Shown: positions 34,899 through 45,151, counted from the first letter of the stretch. The stretch is 64,000 nucleotides of DNA from Litorivita pollutaquae (GCF_003205515.1 NZ_KZ826482.1:372001-436000), one strand, 5' to 3'. The notes: generated by a model from the sequence alone, not told the origin. Numbers and translations: made by a program.

Positions 34899-37265
34899 TT
34901 AAGCGTTGTTCATCGCGGCCCAAACACGGGCGGGCGACAGCGGCATGTCAATGTGCGTGATATCCTGCCCAGCAGAGCGCAGAGCGTCAATCACCGCATT
35001 CACCACGGCGGGGGGCGATCCGATGGCACCGGCCTCGCCGCAGCCCTTCACACCCAACGGATTGTGTGTGCACGGCGTTTGGCACGAATGATCCACCGTA
35101 TAGAACGGCAAATCCGAGGCGCGCGGCATGGCGTAATCCATGTAAGAGCCGGTCAAAAGCTGTCCGTTCTCATCATAGGCCGCGCCTTCAAGCAAAGCCT
35201 GCCCGATGCCTTGTGCGATGCCACCATGGACCTGCCCCGACACGATCATCGGATTGACGACATTGCCAAAGTCATCCGCCGCAGCGAAGCGTTCTACCGT
35301 CACCTTGCCGGTTTCGGGGTCGACCTCGACCTCGCAGCAATAGGCGCCCGACGGGTAGGTAAAGTTTGCCGGATCGTAAAAGGCGGTTTCTTCAAGGCCC
35401 GGCTCGATGTCTTCGAGCGGGTAGTTGTGCGGCACATAGGCGGCCAACGTCACATCGCCCCATGCCACCGATTTATCGGTGCCCGCGACGGAAAACTGCC
35501 CGTCTTTAAGTTCCACATCACCTTCGGAGGCTTCCATCAAATGTGCCGCGATTTTCTTGGCCTTGTTGATGATTTTCTCCGTCGCGCGAACCATGGCCGA
35601 TCCGCCAACCGCCAAGGAACGCGAGCCATATGTGCCCATGCCCATCGGGGCTTTGTCGGTATCGCCGTGTTCGATTTCAATCATCGAAGCGTCAATCCCG
35701 ATCATATCGGCAATCACCTGTGGAAAGGCGGTTTCGTGGCCTTGGCCGTGGCTGTGCGATCCGGTCATCACGGTCAAACCGCCGGTCGCATTCACCCGCA
35801 CAGTGGCGGATTCATACAGGCCCGCACGCGCGCCCAGTTGCCCCACAAGGTTCGACGGCGCGATGCCGCAGGCCTCGATGTAGCAGTTGACGCCAAAACC
35901 GCGCAGCTTGCCTTTGGCTTCGCTCTCGGCGCGGCGGGCCGCAAAGCCGGCAAAATCAGCCACTTGCGTCAGCTTATCCATCGTCGCGTTATAATCACCG
36001 GTGTCATATTCCACCGCGACGGGCGTCTGATAGGGGAATTCGGTGATGAAGTTCTGACGGCGCAAGGCCACCGGATCAACGCCCAATTCCAATGCAGCTT
36101 TGTCCACCACACGCTCCAATTGGTAGGTCGCCTCGGGACGGCCTGCGCCGCGGTAGGCATCCACCGGAACCGTATTGGTAAAGACAGCTTTGACGTTCAC
36201 ATAAACCAGCGGGGTTTTGTAATTGCCCGCCATCAATGTGCCATGCAGCCATGTGGGCACCGAGGGCGCGAAGGTCGACAAATAGGCACCCATATTGGCG
36301 TAAGTGTCGGTGCGCAGCGCGGTGAAGTTATTGTCCGCATCGAGCGCCAGTTGAATGGTGCTGACGTGGTCACGGCCATGCGCGTCCGACATGAAGGCCT
36401 CGGACCGGGTCGATGTCCATTTCACCGGACGGTTGATCGCCTTGGCTGCAAAGGTGCAGAAGGCCTCTTCGGCATAGTGGAAGATTTTCGTGCCGAACCC
36501 GCCGCCCACATCGGGGGCCACAACGCGCAACTTATGTTCGGGGATCCCCAAAACAAACGCCCCCATGAGCAAGCGGATCACATGCGGGTTTTGCGAGGTG
36601 GTATAAAGCGTATGATCGCCCGTCCCGCGATTGAAATCCCCCACGGCCACGCGCGGCTCCATCGGGTTGGCAATCAACCGGTTGTTGACCAATTCCAATG
36701 TCGTGACATGCGCCGCGTTTTGAAAGGCCTCTTCGACGGCGGCTTTGTTTTCTTCAACAAACCCCCAGTCAAAGCACAGGTTGCTGGTCAAATCGTCATG
36801 GACCTTGGGGGACCCCTCTTCGAGCGCTTTTTTCATATCCACAACGGCGGGAAGCTCTTCGATATCAACCTCGATGGCTTCGGCGGCATCGCGGGCCTGC
36901 TCAAGCGTTTCGGCAACCACGGCACAGATTTGATCGCCGACATGGTGAACCTTGCCTTGGGCCAGAACCGGATGCGCGGGCTCTTGCATTTTCTCGCCAA
37001 ACCGGTCGGTGATCTCCCAACCGCAAGGAACGCTGCCCACGCCTTCGAAATCCGCACCGGTAAAGATGCGCACAACGCCCGGCATTGCCGATGCGACGGT
37101 GGTGTCGATACTTTTGATCCGGCCATGGGCCACATCAGAGCGCAGGAAATGCACATAGGTTTGATTGTGCAGGTTGATATCGTCGGTGTAATTTCCGGTT
37201 CCGCTCAGAAAGCGGACGTCTTCGCGCCGCTTGGTGCTGGCGCCGATGCCTCCATCTTTTGGCAT
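34899..37265 (-). CDS. coxL: Molybdenum hydroxylase large subunit, form II CoxL type
   Basis: Catalytic subunit of 788 residues that binds the molybdopterin cytosine dinucleotide cofactor. The active-site loop reads VDAYRGAGRPEATY: AYRGAGR marks form II, not the AYxCSFR of proven CO dehydrogenases. Other family motifs include PDVGGGFGTK and, near the C-terminus, the catalytic glutamate in GCGEAGAIGSPPAVVNA. The physiological substrate of form II enzymes is not settled; CO is one candidate, other small aldehydes or heterocycles are possible. GGGAGG precedes the ATG. Confidence 0.93.
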   Translation of the reverse strand: MPKDGGIGASTKRREDVRFLSGTGNYTDDINLHNQTYVHFLRSDVAHGRIKSIDTTVASAMPGVVRIFTGADFEGVGSVPCGWEITDRFGEKMQEPAHPVLAQGKVHHVGDQICAVVAETLEQARDAAEAIEVDIEELPAVVDMKKALEEGSPKVHDDLTSNLCFDWGFVEENKAAVEEAFQNAAHVTTLELVNNRLIANPMEPRVAVGDFNRGTGDHTLYTTSQNPHVIRLLMGAFVLGIPEHKLRVVAPDVGGGFGTKIFHYAEEAFCTFAAKAINRPVKWTSTRSEAFMSDAHGRDHVSTIQLALDADNNFTALRTDTYANMGAYLSTFAPSVPTWLHGTLMAGNYKTPLVYVNVKAVFTNTVPVDAYRGAGRPEATYQLERVVDKAALELGVDPVALRRQNFITEFPYQTPVAVEYDTGDYNATMDKLTQVADFAGFAARRAESEAKGKLRGFGVNCYIEACGIAPSNLVGQLGARAGLYESATVRVNATGGLTVMTGSHSHGQGHETAFPQVIADMIGIDASMIEIEHGDTDKAPMGMGTYGSRSLAVGGSAMVRATEKIINKAKKIAAHLMEASEGDVELKDGQFSVAGTDKSVAWGDVTLAAYVPHNYPLEDIEPGLEETAFYDPANFTYPSGAYCCEVEVDPETGKVTVERFAAADDFGNVVNPMIVSGQVHGGIAQGIGQALLEGAAYDENGQLLTGSYMDYAMPRASDLPFYTVDHSCQTPCTHNPLGVKGCGEAGAIGSPPAVVNAVIDALRSAGQDITHIDMPLSPARVWAAMNNA

Positions 37266-37386
37266 GGTGTTTCCTCCCTAAAAAGCCGCGCGATGCGCCG
37301 GCTTTGGATATGTCGAATGAAACGGGCCGCTGGGGTGCGGCACGCTGATCCTTTTTTCGGGGGCAATGTCGCCCCCGCAGCGTGCC

Positions 37387-37884
<498 letters not shown>

Positions 37885-38131
37885 GTGGCTCCTCCCAGAG
37901 TTAATGTGGCTATGAGAGGATGATAACCACCTTGCCCCGCGATGTGTAAGCGATAACTGCGAAGTTAGACCAAAGGAGGATGCCGCCGATATACTCGCGG
38001 CACCCCCGTCACGGCGCACAGTAGGGCGCACCGCCAAGGCAGATGGGGCAACAACATCCGAACTATACCGCGCAGGGCCGCGAGACCCGCATTGATGCAG
38101 CCTCATAAATGCGCGGGGCTCTGGGGGGCGA

Positions 38132-39166
38132 TTATGTATGATGGTCGCGGCGCGGCCTCGGGCGTGTGGGAATTTCCTTGAGCAAACCGCCCACCCCCAT
38201 CGCCGCGATGTCGCCAGCCCCCACGTGCAGCCCGCAGATCAACCGCTCCAACACCCAATCCGCCCCGTTGAGCGCAATCGAACGCGCGCAGCCGGGCAAA
38301 CCAATCACCGGTTTTTCCGCCAAGCGCCCGATAAACAACAAATTTCCCGGATCGACCGGCATGCCAAAGCGGATCACCTCGCCCCCGGCCATGCGCAATG
38401 CTTGCGGCGCGACATCGCGCAGATCAGAGGTCGCCGATCCCGTAAGGATCAAGAGCATCTCGCCCGTGGCTTGCTTGATCGCGTCGGACAATTCCGCCTC
38501 GGCATGGGGCACCACCACGCGCGGGGTCAACGCCGCATCAAACCGCGCCAATCGCCCCGCCATCGCGGCGCGGCCTTTGCCGGATAGCTCGCCAGACACC
38601 TCGCCGGAAGCGGCCGGTTGCGTCACCGTTTCGATCAAGGTGGCCGTCTGATAGACCGGTGGCAACACGCGGATCGCCCCGCCTGCGCCGGTTTCGGCGC
38701 GGATCAATTGTGCCTCGGGCACCGCATAGGCGATGATTTTGATCGTGGCGATCATGCCGCCGGCGTCCACCCGAGCGTAATCCGGCACCGTTGCGACCGA
38801 GATCATCGGATCAATCGCATTCAGAGCATGGATGCGCGCCGCGTCCAATGTCACGATCCCGCAAGAGGTAGCGTAAAGATTGACCCGTCCCGCCCCCGCG
38901 CCGGTGATCCGGATATGTTGCGCGCCGGTCTCGGGCACCAAAGCCTGCGCCAACCGCATTGCGGTGACATCCTCGGGCAAATCGCCGTCTTCCAACACCG
39001 CCGCGACGACCTCTGCGATCCCGCTGGCGATCAATTGCCGGATGTGGTCCGCGTCCAAAACCGTGCCTTTGGCGATGCGTCGGGCCGAGGCCTGCGGCCC
39101 CAACCCCAAGGAATGCGCCATGATTGCGCCTTCGGCCTCGCGCACAGGAACATAGCCGAATTTCAC
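38132..39166 (-). CDS. Molybdopterin-binding protein (MoaB/CinA-like domain)
   Basis: A 344-residue protein starting at GTG 39166, which overlaps the xdhC stop (GTGA). An N-terminal part ([33 protein letters not shown]) is typical of a group of proteins found beside xdhC. The C-terminal half carries the MoCF-type molybdopterin-binding fold ([42 protein letters not shown]). A role in loading or maturing the molybdenum cofactor of the adjacent hydroxylase is likely from context. Confidence 0.85.
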   Translation of the reverse strand: MKFGYVPVREAEGAIMAHSLGLGPQASARRIAKGTVLDADHIRQLIASGIAEVVAAVLEDGDLPEDVTAMRLAQALVPETGAQHIRITGAGAGRVNLYATSCGIVTLDAARIHALNAIDPMISVATVPDYARVDAGGMIATIKIIAYAVPEAQLIRAETGAGGAIRVLPPVYQTATLIETVTQPAASGEVSGELSGKGRAAMAGRLARFDAALTPRVVVPHAEAELSDAIKQATGEMLLILTGSATSDLRDVAPQALRMAGGEVIRFGMPVDPGNLLFIGRLAEKPVIGLPGCARSIALNGADWVLERLICGLHVGAGDIAAMGVGGLLKEIPTRPRPRRDHHT

Positions 39167-40131
39167 GGCGTCACGCCGCGCAACACGCCCACCACTTGCG
39201 ACAGGATCGACACGGCAATCTCGGCCGGATTGGCCGCGCCGATATTCAACCCGACAGGGCCATGAATGCGGGCGATCTGTCCTTCGGTGAAGCCGGAGGC
39301 GCGCAATCTCTCCACGCGTTTCGCATGGGTGCGGGTCGATCCGAGCGCGCCGATGTAAAAGCAATCGGCGGCCAAGGCACGTTCCAACGCCGGATCGTCC
39401 AATTTCGGATCATGGGTCAACAACACAAGCGCCGTGCGCGCATCAAGCCCCAATTGCGCGACGGCTTCATCGGGCCAATCGTCCAAAATCACCTCGCCGG
39501 GAAACCGTGTCTCGGACCCGAATGCGCCGCGCGGCTCAATGAGCACCGGATCAAACCCCGCAATCCGCGCCATCGGAACCAAAGCCTGCGCTATATGCAC
39601 CGCGCCGACGATGATCATGCGCAAGGGCGGGTTGTGAATGGCAACAAACCTATCATCGCCCTCGAACCCCGACCGATCCATACGAAACCGGTCGGCATAG
39701 CCATCGCGCACCAAGAGGCGCGCGCCCGATTTCAAATCGCTGACCACGGCCACTGCGGTGCGCTCGGCGCGGGCCACCACCAAGGCGTCAAGCACCTCTA
39801 ACGGCAAAACCGTGCCAACCGGTTCAACCAGCACACGGATTTTACCGCCACAGGCCAATCCCACGGCAAAAGCATCATCGTCCGAAACGCCATATTCAAG
39901 CAGCATTTGCCGGCCTGTCTCAATCGCCTCGATGGCCTCTAATATCACCGCGCCTTCGACACAGCCGCCGGACACCGATCCCTCGATCTCGCCATCGGCA
40001 TTGATCGCCAACTGGCTGCCGATGCGGCGCGGGGCGCTGCCCCATGTTTCGACCACAGTGGCCAAAGCCGCGCCTTTGCCGGCGCGGTGCCACGCCAAGG
40101 CCACCTCGGGAATATTGTCAAAACGATCCAT
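39163..40131 (-). CDS. XdhC/CoxF-type molybdenum cofactor maturation protein
   Basis: A 322-residue XdhC-family chaperone, which in related systems binds the molybdenum cofactor, supports its sulfuration and inserts it into molybdenum hydroxylases. The N-terminal XdhC domain contains ATVVETWGSAPRRIGSQLAI and SVSGGCVEGAVI; the Rossmann-like domain contains IIVGAVHIAQALVPMARIAGF and YIGALGSTRTHAKRVERL. ATG at 40131 with GGAGG upstream. Confidence 0.92.
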   Translation of the reverse strand: MDRFDNIPEVALAWHRAGKGAALATVVETWGSAPRRIGSQLAINADGEIEGSVSGGCVEGAVILEAIEAIETGRQMLLEYGVSDDDAFAVGLACGGKIRVLVEPVGTVLPLEVLDALVVARAERTAVAVVSDLKSGARLLVRDGYADRFRMDRSGFEGDDRFVAIHNPPLRMIIVGAVHIAQALVPMARIAGFDPVLIEPRGAFGSETRFPGEVILDDWPDEAVAQLGLDARTALVLLTHDPKLDDPALERALAADCFYIGALGSTRTHAKRVERLRASGFTEGQIARIHGPVGLNIGAANPAEIAVSILSQVVGVLRGVTP

Positions 40132-40141
40132 CACATCCTCC

Positions 40142-40175
40142 GTTGCACGCAATATGAAGTTGCACGCAGTATGAA
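40142..40175. repeat. Tandem 17-bp duplication in the xdhC leader
   Basis: GTTGCACGCAATATGAA is followed immediately by GTTGCACGCAGTATGAA, one mismatch in 17. On the coding strand the pair lies directly upstream of the xdhC ribosome binding site. Confidence 0.6.
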
Positions 40176-40293
40176 ACAGGGGCGCGCAATTGTCTGCCCC
40201 GATTGCCGCCCGCGCTGCGGACAAAGCCCCAAACCCGCCGCCGCCCCAAACGGCCCCAAATGGCCATAAGGCGGCCCTTCGGCGTTACCGGCA

Positions 40294-41553
40294 CTACGCC
40301 CCGATCATCCGCATAAGGCGGTCCTTTTCACCGCTGTCGCGGGTTGTCGAGATCGCCATAGCCAGTTCTTCAAGCGAGGCAATCGAATGACCGGCGCGAA
40401 AGGCATCCACATGCGGCAGCATCGCCGCGATGCCGCGCGCTTTGGGGGCGAACCCCTCCCAACGCAGCAAAGGGTTAAGCCAGATCAACCGCTTACACGA
40501 CAGGTGCAGCCGCTGCATTTCGCGGGCCAGATCATCGGGTGCATCGCGGTCCAACCCGTCGGTGATCAAAAGCACCACCGCGCCCTGCCCCATAACACGG
40601 CGCGACCAATCGCGATTGAAATCATGCAAACAGGCGCCAATCCGCGTGCCGCCTTCCCAATCTTGCGCCTCTGCCCCCGCTGCGGCTAAGGCCGCATCGA
40701 CGTCACGCTGCGCCAGATGGCGGGTGATATTGGTGAGCCGCGTGCCAAAGGTGAACCCGTGCACCTTGGCCCATCCCGCGCCTTTTTCATTGGCGACGGC
40801 GTGCAGGAAATGCAAAACCATGCGGCTGTATTGGCTCATCGATCCGGAAATATCGCAAATCACCACCAAATTCGGATAGCGCTCGCGCGGCTTTTGATGG
40901 GCCAGACTGCGGATTTCCCCGCCTTGGCGCATGGCGCGGCGCATGGTCGCCCGCCAATCCATCAAACGCCCGTAATGCGCCGCCATGCTGCGCCGCGATT
41001 TGATCGGTTTGACGGGCAATTTAAGGCGCGCCAACATGCGTTTGGCCTCGGCCATTTCGGCGGTGCTCATCTGTTCGAAATCCAGACTGCGCAGGCGCTC
41101 TTCGGAGGACATGGTCAGCGCGGCGTCAATCTCGATTTGCACCTCTTCTTCGGGGCTGTCGGTCGGGTCGGGCATGTCGCGGTCGGCATCGCCAAGAAGC
41201 GCCTCGGCGGCACGTTTTTCGGCGGCCTGCGCGGGGCGGTCCTCTTGCACGCCGCGAATGGCCGGAAGCATCATCGCCATCATATGCTCCATAAACCGCG
41301 GATCGCGCCAATAGAGCCGAAAGACTTGGGAAAACACCCGCCGCTGTTCCGGTTTAGAGATAAAACAGGCGTGCAAAACCCAATAGAAATCGCGTTTTTC
41401 GGTAAACCCCGCCGCTTGCACCGCGCGCACCGCGTCCAACACCGCCCCCGGCCCCACGGCAATCCCGGCCTTGCGCAACGCGCGGGCAAAATGGGCGATA
41501 TTGTGGGTCAGCTTGGGGTTTTCCGGCAATTCCAGCGGCAGGTATTCAACCAT
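40294..41553 (-). CDS. coxE: VWA domain-containing protein (CoxE-like)
   Basis: A 419-residue protein with a C-terminal von Willebrand A domain; the metal-ion site is in VICDISGSMSQYSRM (DxSxS), with GGTRIGACLHDF and LITDGLDRD supplying the other ligands. The N-terminal part (about 1-210) is helical and charged. In CO dehydrogenase clusters CoxE acts with the AAA+ protein CoxD to mature the copper-sulfur site of CoxL; form II enzymes may not have copper, so its exact task here is open. Confidence 0.9.
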   Translation of the reverse strand: MVEYLPLELPENPKLTHNIAHFARALRKAGIAVGPGAVLDAVRAVQAAGFTEKRDFYWVLHACFISKPEQRRVFSQVFRLYWRDPRFMEHMMAMMLPAIRGVQEDRPAQAAEKRAAEALLGDADRDMPDPTDSPEEEVQIEIDAALTMSSEERLRSLDFEQMSTAEMAEAKRMLARLKLPVKPIKSRRSMAAHYGRLMDWRATMRRAMRQGGEIRSLAHQKPRERYPNLVVICDISGSMSQYSRMVLHFLHAVANEKGAGWAKVHGFTFGTRLTNITRHLAQRDVDAALAAAGAEAQDWEGGTRIGACLHDFNRDWSRRVMGQGAVVLLITDGLDRDAPDDLAREMQRLHLSCKRLIWLNPLLRWEGFAPKARGIAAMLPHVDAFRAGHSIASLEELAMAISTTRDSGEKDRLMRMIGA

Positions 41554-41556
41554 GCG

Positions 41557-41667
41557 TCACCCCCGCCGCATCCGGTAGGGCATCAACACGGGGTCGCCAC
41601 CACCTTGCGGCGCATCGCCGCCCAGCGCATCGCCGAGGCCGGTCAAGATGACCTTGATACCGCTCAT
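41557..41667 (-). CDS. Small coupled ORF between moxR and coxE (36 aa)
   Basis: The moxR stop overlaps an ATG (TGATG), which opens 36 codons ending at TGA 3 bases before the coxE ATG. The peptide starts MSGIKVILTGLGDALGGD and continues APQGGGDPVLMPYRMRRG. It fills the gap between moxR and coxE exactly, and its codons keep the high-GC pattern of neighbouring genes. It may be a true small protein or a translational coupler for coxE, whose GGGGGTGA ribosome binding site lies within its last codons. Confidence 0.45.
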   Translation of the reverse strand: MSGIKVILTGLGDALGGDAPQGGGDPVLMPYRMRRG

Positions 41668-42575
41668 CACACCGGCTCCAGCGTTGCACTCACCTCATCC
41701 AAAATCCGTTTCGCTTCAGAGCCTTGCAGCTTGGAGATGTCGTCTTGGTATTTCAAGATTGCGCCAATGGTATCGGCAATGACTTCGGGGCTGAGGTTGA
41801 TCACATCCAGCGCCAGCAAACATTTGGCCCAATCGATCGTTTCCGCCACGCCGGGCTTTTTGAACAAATCCTCGGTGCGCAGTTTTTGCACGAAGGACAC
41901 GACTTCGCGGCTGAGCGCTTCGGAGGCTTCCGGCGCACGGGCTTGCAAAATCTCGATCTCGCGCTCGAACTCGGGGTAATCCACCCAATGGTAAAGGCAG
42001 CGCCGTTTGAGCGCATCATGCACTTCGCGGGTGCGGTTCGAGGTCAGGATCACGATAGGCGGCTCTGGCGCTTTGATCGTGCCCAATTCGGGAATGGTGA
42101 CCTGAAAATCCGACAGCGCCTCAAGGAGGAAGGCTTCGAACGGCGCGTCGGTGCGGTCCAATTCATCGATGAGCAATACAGGGGCGCCGCCGTCTTGCGG
42201 GCGCATTGCCTGAAGCAAGGGCCGCTCGATCAAATACTCCTCGGTGAAAAGCTCGGTCTTGAGGCTATCACGGTCGGCGCCGCCGGATGCCTCTGCGGTG
42301 CGAATGGCGATCATCTGTTCGGCAAAGTTCCATTCATAGACCGCCGAGGCCGCATCAAGCCCCTCATAACATTGCAAGCGAATCAATTTACGGCCCAGCG
42401 CGGCAGCAATGGCTTTGGCGATCTCGGTTTTACCAACGCCGGCCTCGCCTTCCAAGAACAACGGCCGTCCGAGGCGCAGCGATAAAAACACCACCGTCGC
42501 CAAGGCCCGCGAGCAAACGTAGTCCTGCGCGCCCAGCATCTTCTGCACGCTTTCGATAGATGTGATCTCGCTCAT
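41667..42575 (-). CDS. MoxR/CoxD-type AAA+ ATPase
   Basis: A 302-residue AAA+ chaperone-type ATPase. Walker A is in EGEAGVGKTEIAKAIA, Walker B in VLLIDELDRTD, sensor 1 in PIVILTSNRTREV. MoxR proteins work with VWA-domain partners, here the CoxE-like protein two ORFs downstream, to activate metalloenzymes. ATG 42575 with GGGAGAG upstream is chosen; the frame stays open for 97 codons further, through an 8-bp repeat tract that would add SREAGKQG repeats, which I regard as non-coding. Confidence 0.93.
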   Translation of the reverse strand: MSEITSIESVQKMLGAQDYVCSRALATVVFLSLRLGRPLFLEGEAGVGKTEIAKAIAAALGRKLIRLQCYEGLDAASAVYEWNFAEQMIAIRTAEASGGADRDSLKTELFTEEYLIERPLLQAMRPQDGGAPVLLIDELDRTDAPFEAFLLEALSDFQVTIPELGTIKAPEPPIVILTSNRTREVHDALKRRCLYHWVDYPEFEREIEILQARAPEASEALSREVVSFVQKLRTEDLFKKPGVAETIDWAKCLLALDVINLSPEVIADTIGAILKYQDDISKLQGSEAKRILDEVSATLEPV

Positions 42576-43049
42576 GGTTCTCTCCCGCGATCCGTCCGCC
42601 CCGCGCCGCAGCGGGCGCATCGATATCCTGCGTGCTCGCAGGATCTTTCCCGCGCGACGGCGGGAGTTACACCGTGCATGCGCGCGCTCCGAAGCGCAAC
42701 CTCGCCTAAAGTGCCATACACGCAAAATCTTCCCTGCTTCCCTGCTTCCCTGCTTCCCTGCTTCCCTGCTTCCCTGCTTCCCTGCTTCCCTGCTTCCCTG
42801 CTTCCCTGCTTCCCTGCTTCCCTGCTTAGAAAGCAGTCCCTCGATCATCTCGCGCTGCAACCTCAAACTTTACTCGCCCTGCGGTTCCGCTTTACTGGCC
42901 GGAGTTGCCCCAATCGAGCCGGATCGAAATCCGGTACGGTTTTGCCCTTGAATTCTCGGCATTGCTCCGTAATTCTGCCCCATTCATTTGGCATATCCAT
43001 CGCCAGAAATCCGCCAAAGCGGTTTAGCAGTATGTAAGGACCCATTGGC
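42576..43049. other. 474-base divergent intergenic region with repeat tract
   Basis: This separates the moxR-cox operon (leftward) from the conserved hypothetical gene (rightward). It contains the twelve-copy 8-bp repeat (listed separately) and a small hairpin ATCCTGC-GTGCTC-GCAGGAT at 42625-42644, about 50-70 bases upstream of the moxR start. No other gene is supported. Confidence 0.6.
42729..42827. repeat. Tandem repeat, 12 copies of CTTCCCTG
   Basis: Twelve perfect, uninterrupted copies of the 8-bp unit CTTCCCTG (CAGGGAAG on the moxR strand) plus a partial unit. It lies 154 bases upstream of the moxR ATG. Such a pure tract is prone to slippage; three copies would restore frame, one or two would shift it. 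Confidence 0.95.
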
Positions 43050-44039
43050 ATGCAGGACGGCCCACATATCATCCAGACCTCTCTGGCCGACCTGAAAAAA
43101 AGTGAATGGATAGAGCAATTCTCGCGGGTGACAGACGAAGCGGGCTATGTGCAAACCCTGGGCAAACGCCATTTGGCCGGCTTTGTCGACGAAGGCCCGA
43201 CCCTATTGGTTACCTTCGAAACCATCCAAGGCATTCAAACCCTGTCAGAGCAAGGCCATCCGATCGGTTGGGATCTGGTGCGGGCGCAGGGCTGGTCGCA
43301 TCTGGCTATTATCTCGGATGGCGACACATGGTTTCGCGATGCACGCATCTATGGCTATTTCGACCGGTTGATCGACGACGGTTTTTTCGAGGATTTCGAA
43401 AAGGTGATTTTTTATGGAACCGGTCCGTGCGGCTATGCGGCGGCGGCCTATTCGGTTGCGGCGCCCGGCGCTTCGGTTCTGGCGATCCAGCCCCAAGCCA
43501 CTTTGGACGCCGGCATGACCGAATGGGATGACCGGTTCACCCATATGCGCCGGACATCTTTCACCGACCGCTATGGCTATGCGCCTGATATGCTCGACGC
43601 CGCCGCAGAGGCTTTCGTCATCTATGATCCCAATCAGGATCTCGACGCGATGCATGCGGCATTGTTCACGCGGTCCAATGTAACGAAACTGCGCTGTCGT
43701 AATCTGGGCGAGGCGATCCAGAGCCATATGTTACAAATGGGCGTCTTGCCCGACCTGATCAATGCGATGGGCCAAGGGGCCCTGAACGAAGTCTATTTTG
43801 GCAAGGCAATGCGGGCACGACGCGGCTACGGACCCTATCTACGGCGGCTCATGTCGATCGTCGACAATGCCGAACGCCCCTATCTGACGGCTATGGTCTG
43901 CGAGAATGTCCTGTCACGTATGCACGGCCCGCGCTTTCGCAAGAAACTGACTGAACTGCGCGCCCTATCGGCCCGCGACGGCACGAAACTTCCGCCCGCG
44001 CCCAAAACCGATGCAGAAACGGACGAGAGCGACCCCTAG
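43050..44039 (+). CDS. Conserved hypothetical protein, alpha/beta-hydrolase-like without nucleophile
   Basis: A 329-residue protein of a type I have seen in many Rhodobacterales genomes, often mislabelled phosphoadenosine phosphosulfate reductase although it has no PP-loop or cysteine motif of that enzyme. The segment VIFYGTGPCGYAAAAYSVAA matches the nucleophile elbow of alpha/beta-hydrolases (YGxSxGGYAAxAY), but the serine position is glycine. Upstream, LLVTFETIQGIQ and GWSHLAIISDGDTWFRD fit the early strands of that fold; LAIQPQATLD follows. Active or structural role unknown. Confidence 0.75.
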   Translation: MQDGPHIIQTSLADLKKSEWIEQFSRVTDEAGYVQTLGKRHLAGFVDEGPTLLVTFETIQGIQTLSEQGHPIGWDLVRAQGWSHLAIISDGDTWFRDARIYGYFDRLIDDGFFEDFEKVIFYGTGPCGYAAAAYSVAAPGASVLAIQPQATLDAGMTEWDDRFTHMRRTSFTDRYGYAPDMLDAAAEAFVIYDPNQDLDAMHAALFTRSNVTKLRCRNLGEAIQSHMLQMGVLPDLINAMGQGALNEVYFGKAMRARRGYGPYLRRLMSIVDNAERPYLTAMVCENVLSRMHGPRFRKKLTELRALSARDGTKLPPAPKTDAETDESDP

Positions 44040-44099
44040 ACCACCGCCGGCGTCTTTCCCCACTGGCCTTGGCGCACACAATTGTGTAATCGCTCTGCC

Positions 44100-45140
44100 A
44101 TGAGCGATACATTGACCATCATCCGCCCCGACGACTGGCACCTGCATCTGCGCGATGGCGCGATGCTGACCGCCGTTCTGCCCGAAACCGCGCGCCATTT
44201 TGCCCGCGCCATCGTCATGCCGAACCTCGTACCCCCCGTCGTCACCGGCGCCCAGGCCGCAGCCTACAAAGAGCGGATCATGGCGGCCCTGCCCGAGGGC
44301 ATGACATTTGAACCGTTGATGACGCTCTACCTGACCGAAGACACCGACCCCGACGATGTCGCCGCCGCCCATGCCAGCGGAATGGTCAAAGCCGTGAAGC
44401 TCTACCCCGCAGGAGCCACGACAAATTCGGCCTCCGGGGTAACGAATTTCGACAAGGTCCGCCCGGTGCTAGAGAAAATGGCAGAGATCGGCCTCCCGCT
44501 TTGCGTGCACGGCGAAGTCACCGCGCCGGAGATCGACATCTTTGACCGCGAAGCCGTGTTCATCGACACCGTACTCGACCCGCTGCGCCGCGCCACGCCG
44601 GATCTGCGCGTGGTGATGGAACATATCACCACCAAACAAGGCGTCGAATACGCCCGCAGCGGCGACGAGACCCTTGGCGCGACGATCACCACACATCATT
44701 TGATCCTCAACCGTAACCACCTGCTCGTGGGCGGGATCAAACCGCATTACTATTGCCTGCCCGTCGCCAAACGCGAAGAGCACCGCCTTGCCCTGCGCGC
44801 GGCGGCCACCTCTGGCGAGGCGCGGTTTTTTCTGGGCACCGACAGCGCACCGCACACCGACCCGAATAAAGAACAAGCCTGCGGCTGTGCCGGTTGTTTC
44901 ACCGCAACCAACACCATGTCCTTGCTGGCACAGGTCTTCGAAGAAGAAGGCGCGCTTGCACAGCTCGAGGCCTTCACGTCGAAAAACGGTCCGGCCTTTT
45001 ACCGGCTCCCCGAAAACACCGACACGCTCACCTTGACCAAATCCGCGCCGAATTACCCAAAGAAAATTATCACCGGCGAAGGCGAAGTGACTGTCTTTGA
45101 TCCTGGTTATCCCCTGACATGGGGGGTCGTGCCCGCATGA
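44100..45140 (+). CDS. pyrC: Dihydroorotase
   Basis: Zinc amidohydrolase of 346 residues that cyclises carbamoyl aspartate to dihydroorotate in pyrimidine synthesis. It is of the E. coli class II type: [10 protein letters not shown] supplies the first metal ligands, [16 protein letters not shown] the carboxylated lysine, THHLILNRN another histidine, and LGTDSAPHT the catalytic aspartate. I chose ATG 44100 ([12 protein letters not shown]) over one six codons earlier. pyrE follows after a repeat-bearing gap. Confidence 0.96.
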   Translation: MSDTLTIIRPDDWHLHLRDGAMLTAVLPETARHFARAIVMPNLVPPVVTGAQAAAYKERIMAALPEGMTFEPLMTLYLTEDTDPDDVAAAHASGMVKAVKLYPAGATTNSASGVTNFDKVRPVLEKMAEIGLPLCVHGEVTAPEIDIFDREAVFIDTVLDPLRRATPDLRVVMEHITTKQGVEYARSGDETLGATITTHHLILNRNHLLVGGIKPHYYCLPVAKREEHRLALRAAATSGEARFFLGTDSAPHTDPNKEQACGCAGCFTATNTMSLLAQVFEEEGALAQLEAFTSKNGPAFYRLPENTDTLTLTKSAPNYPKKIITGEGEVTVFDPGYPLTWGVVPA

Positions 45141-45151
45141 CCCTTCTGCTT

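Noticed and set aside
42729-42827. Possible CRISPR array
   Set aside because: The 8-bp units are contiguous without spacers and there are no cas genes in the window.
42576-42866. N-terminal extension of MoxR through the 8-bp repeats
   Set aside because: ATG 42575 has a good ribosome binding site and gives the usual MoxR N-terminus; the extension is low-complexity. Kept only as a possibility in the repeat finding.
43050-44039. Name phosphoadenosine phosphosulfate reductase for this gene
   Set aside because: There is no PP-loop or cysteine motif of that enzyme; the real one is cysH at 28586.
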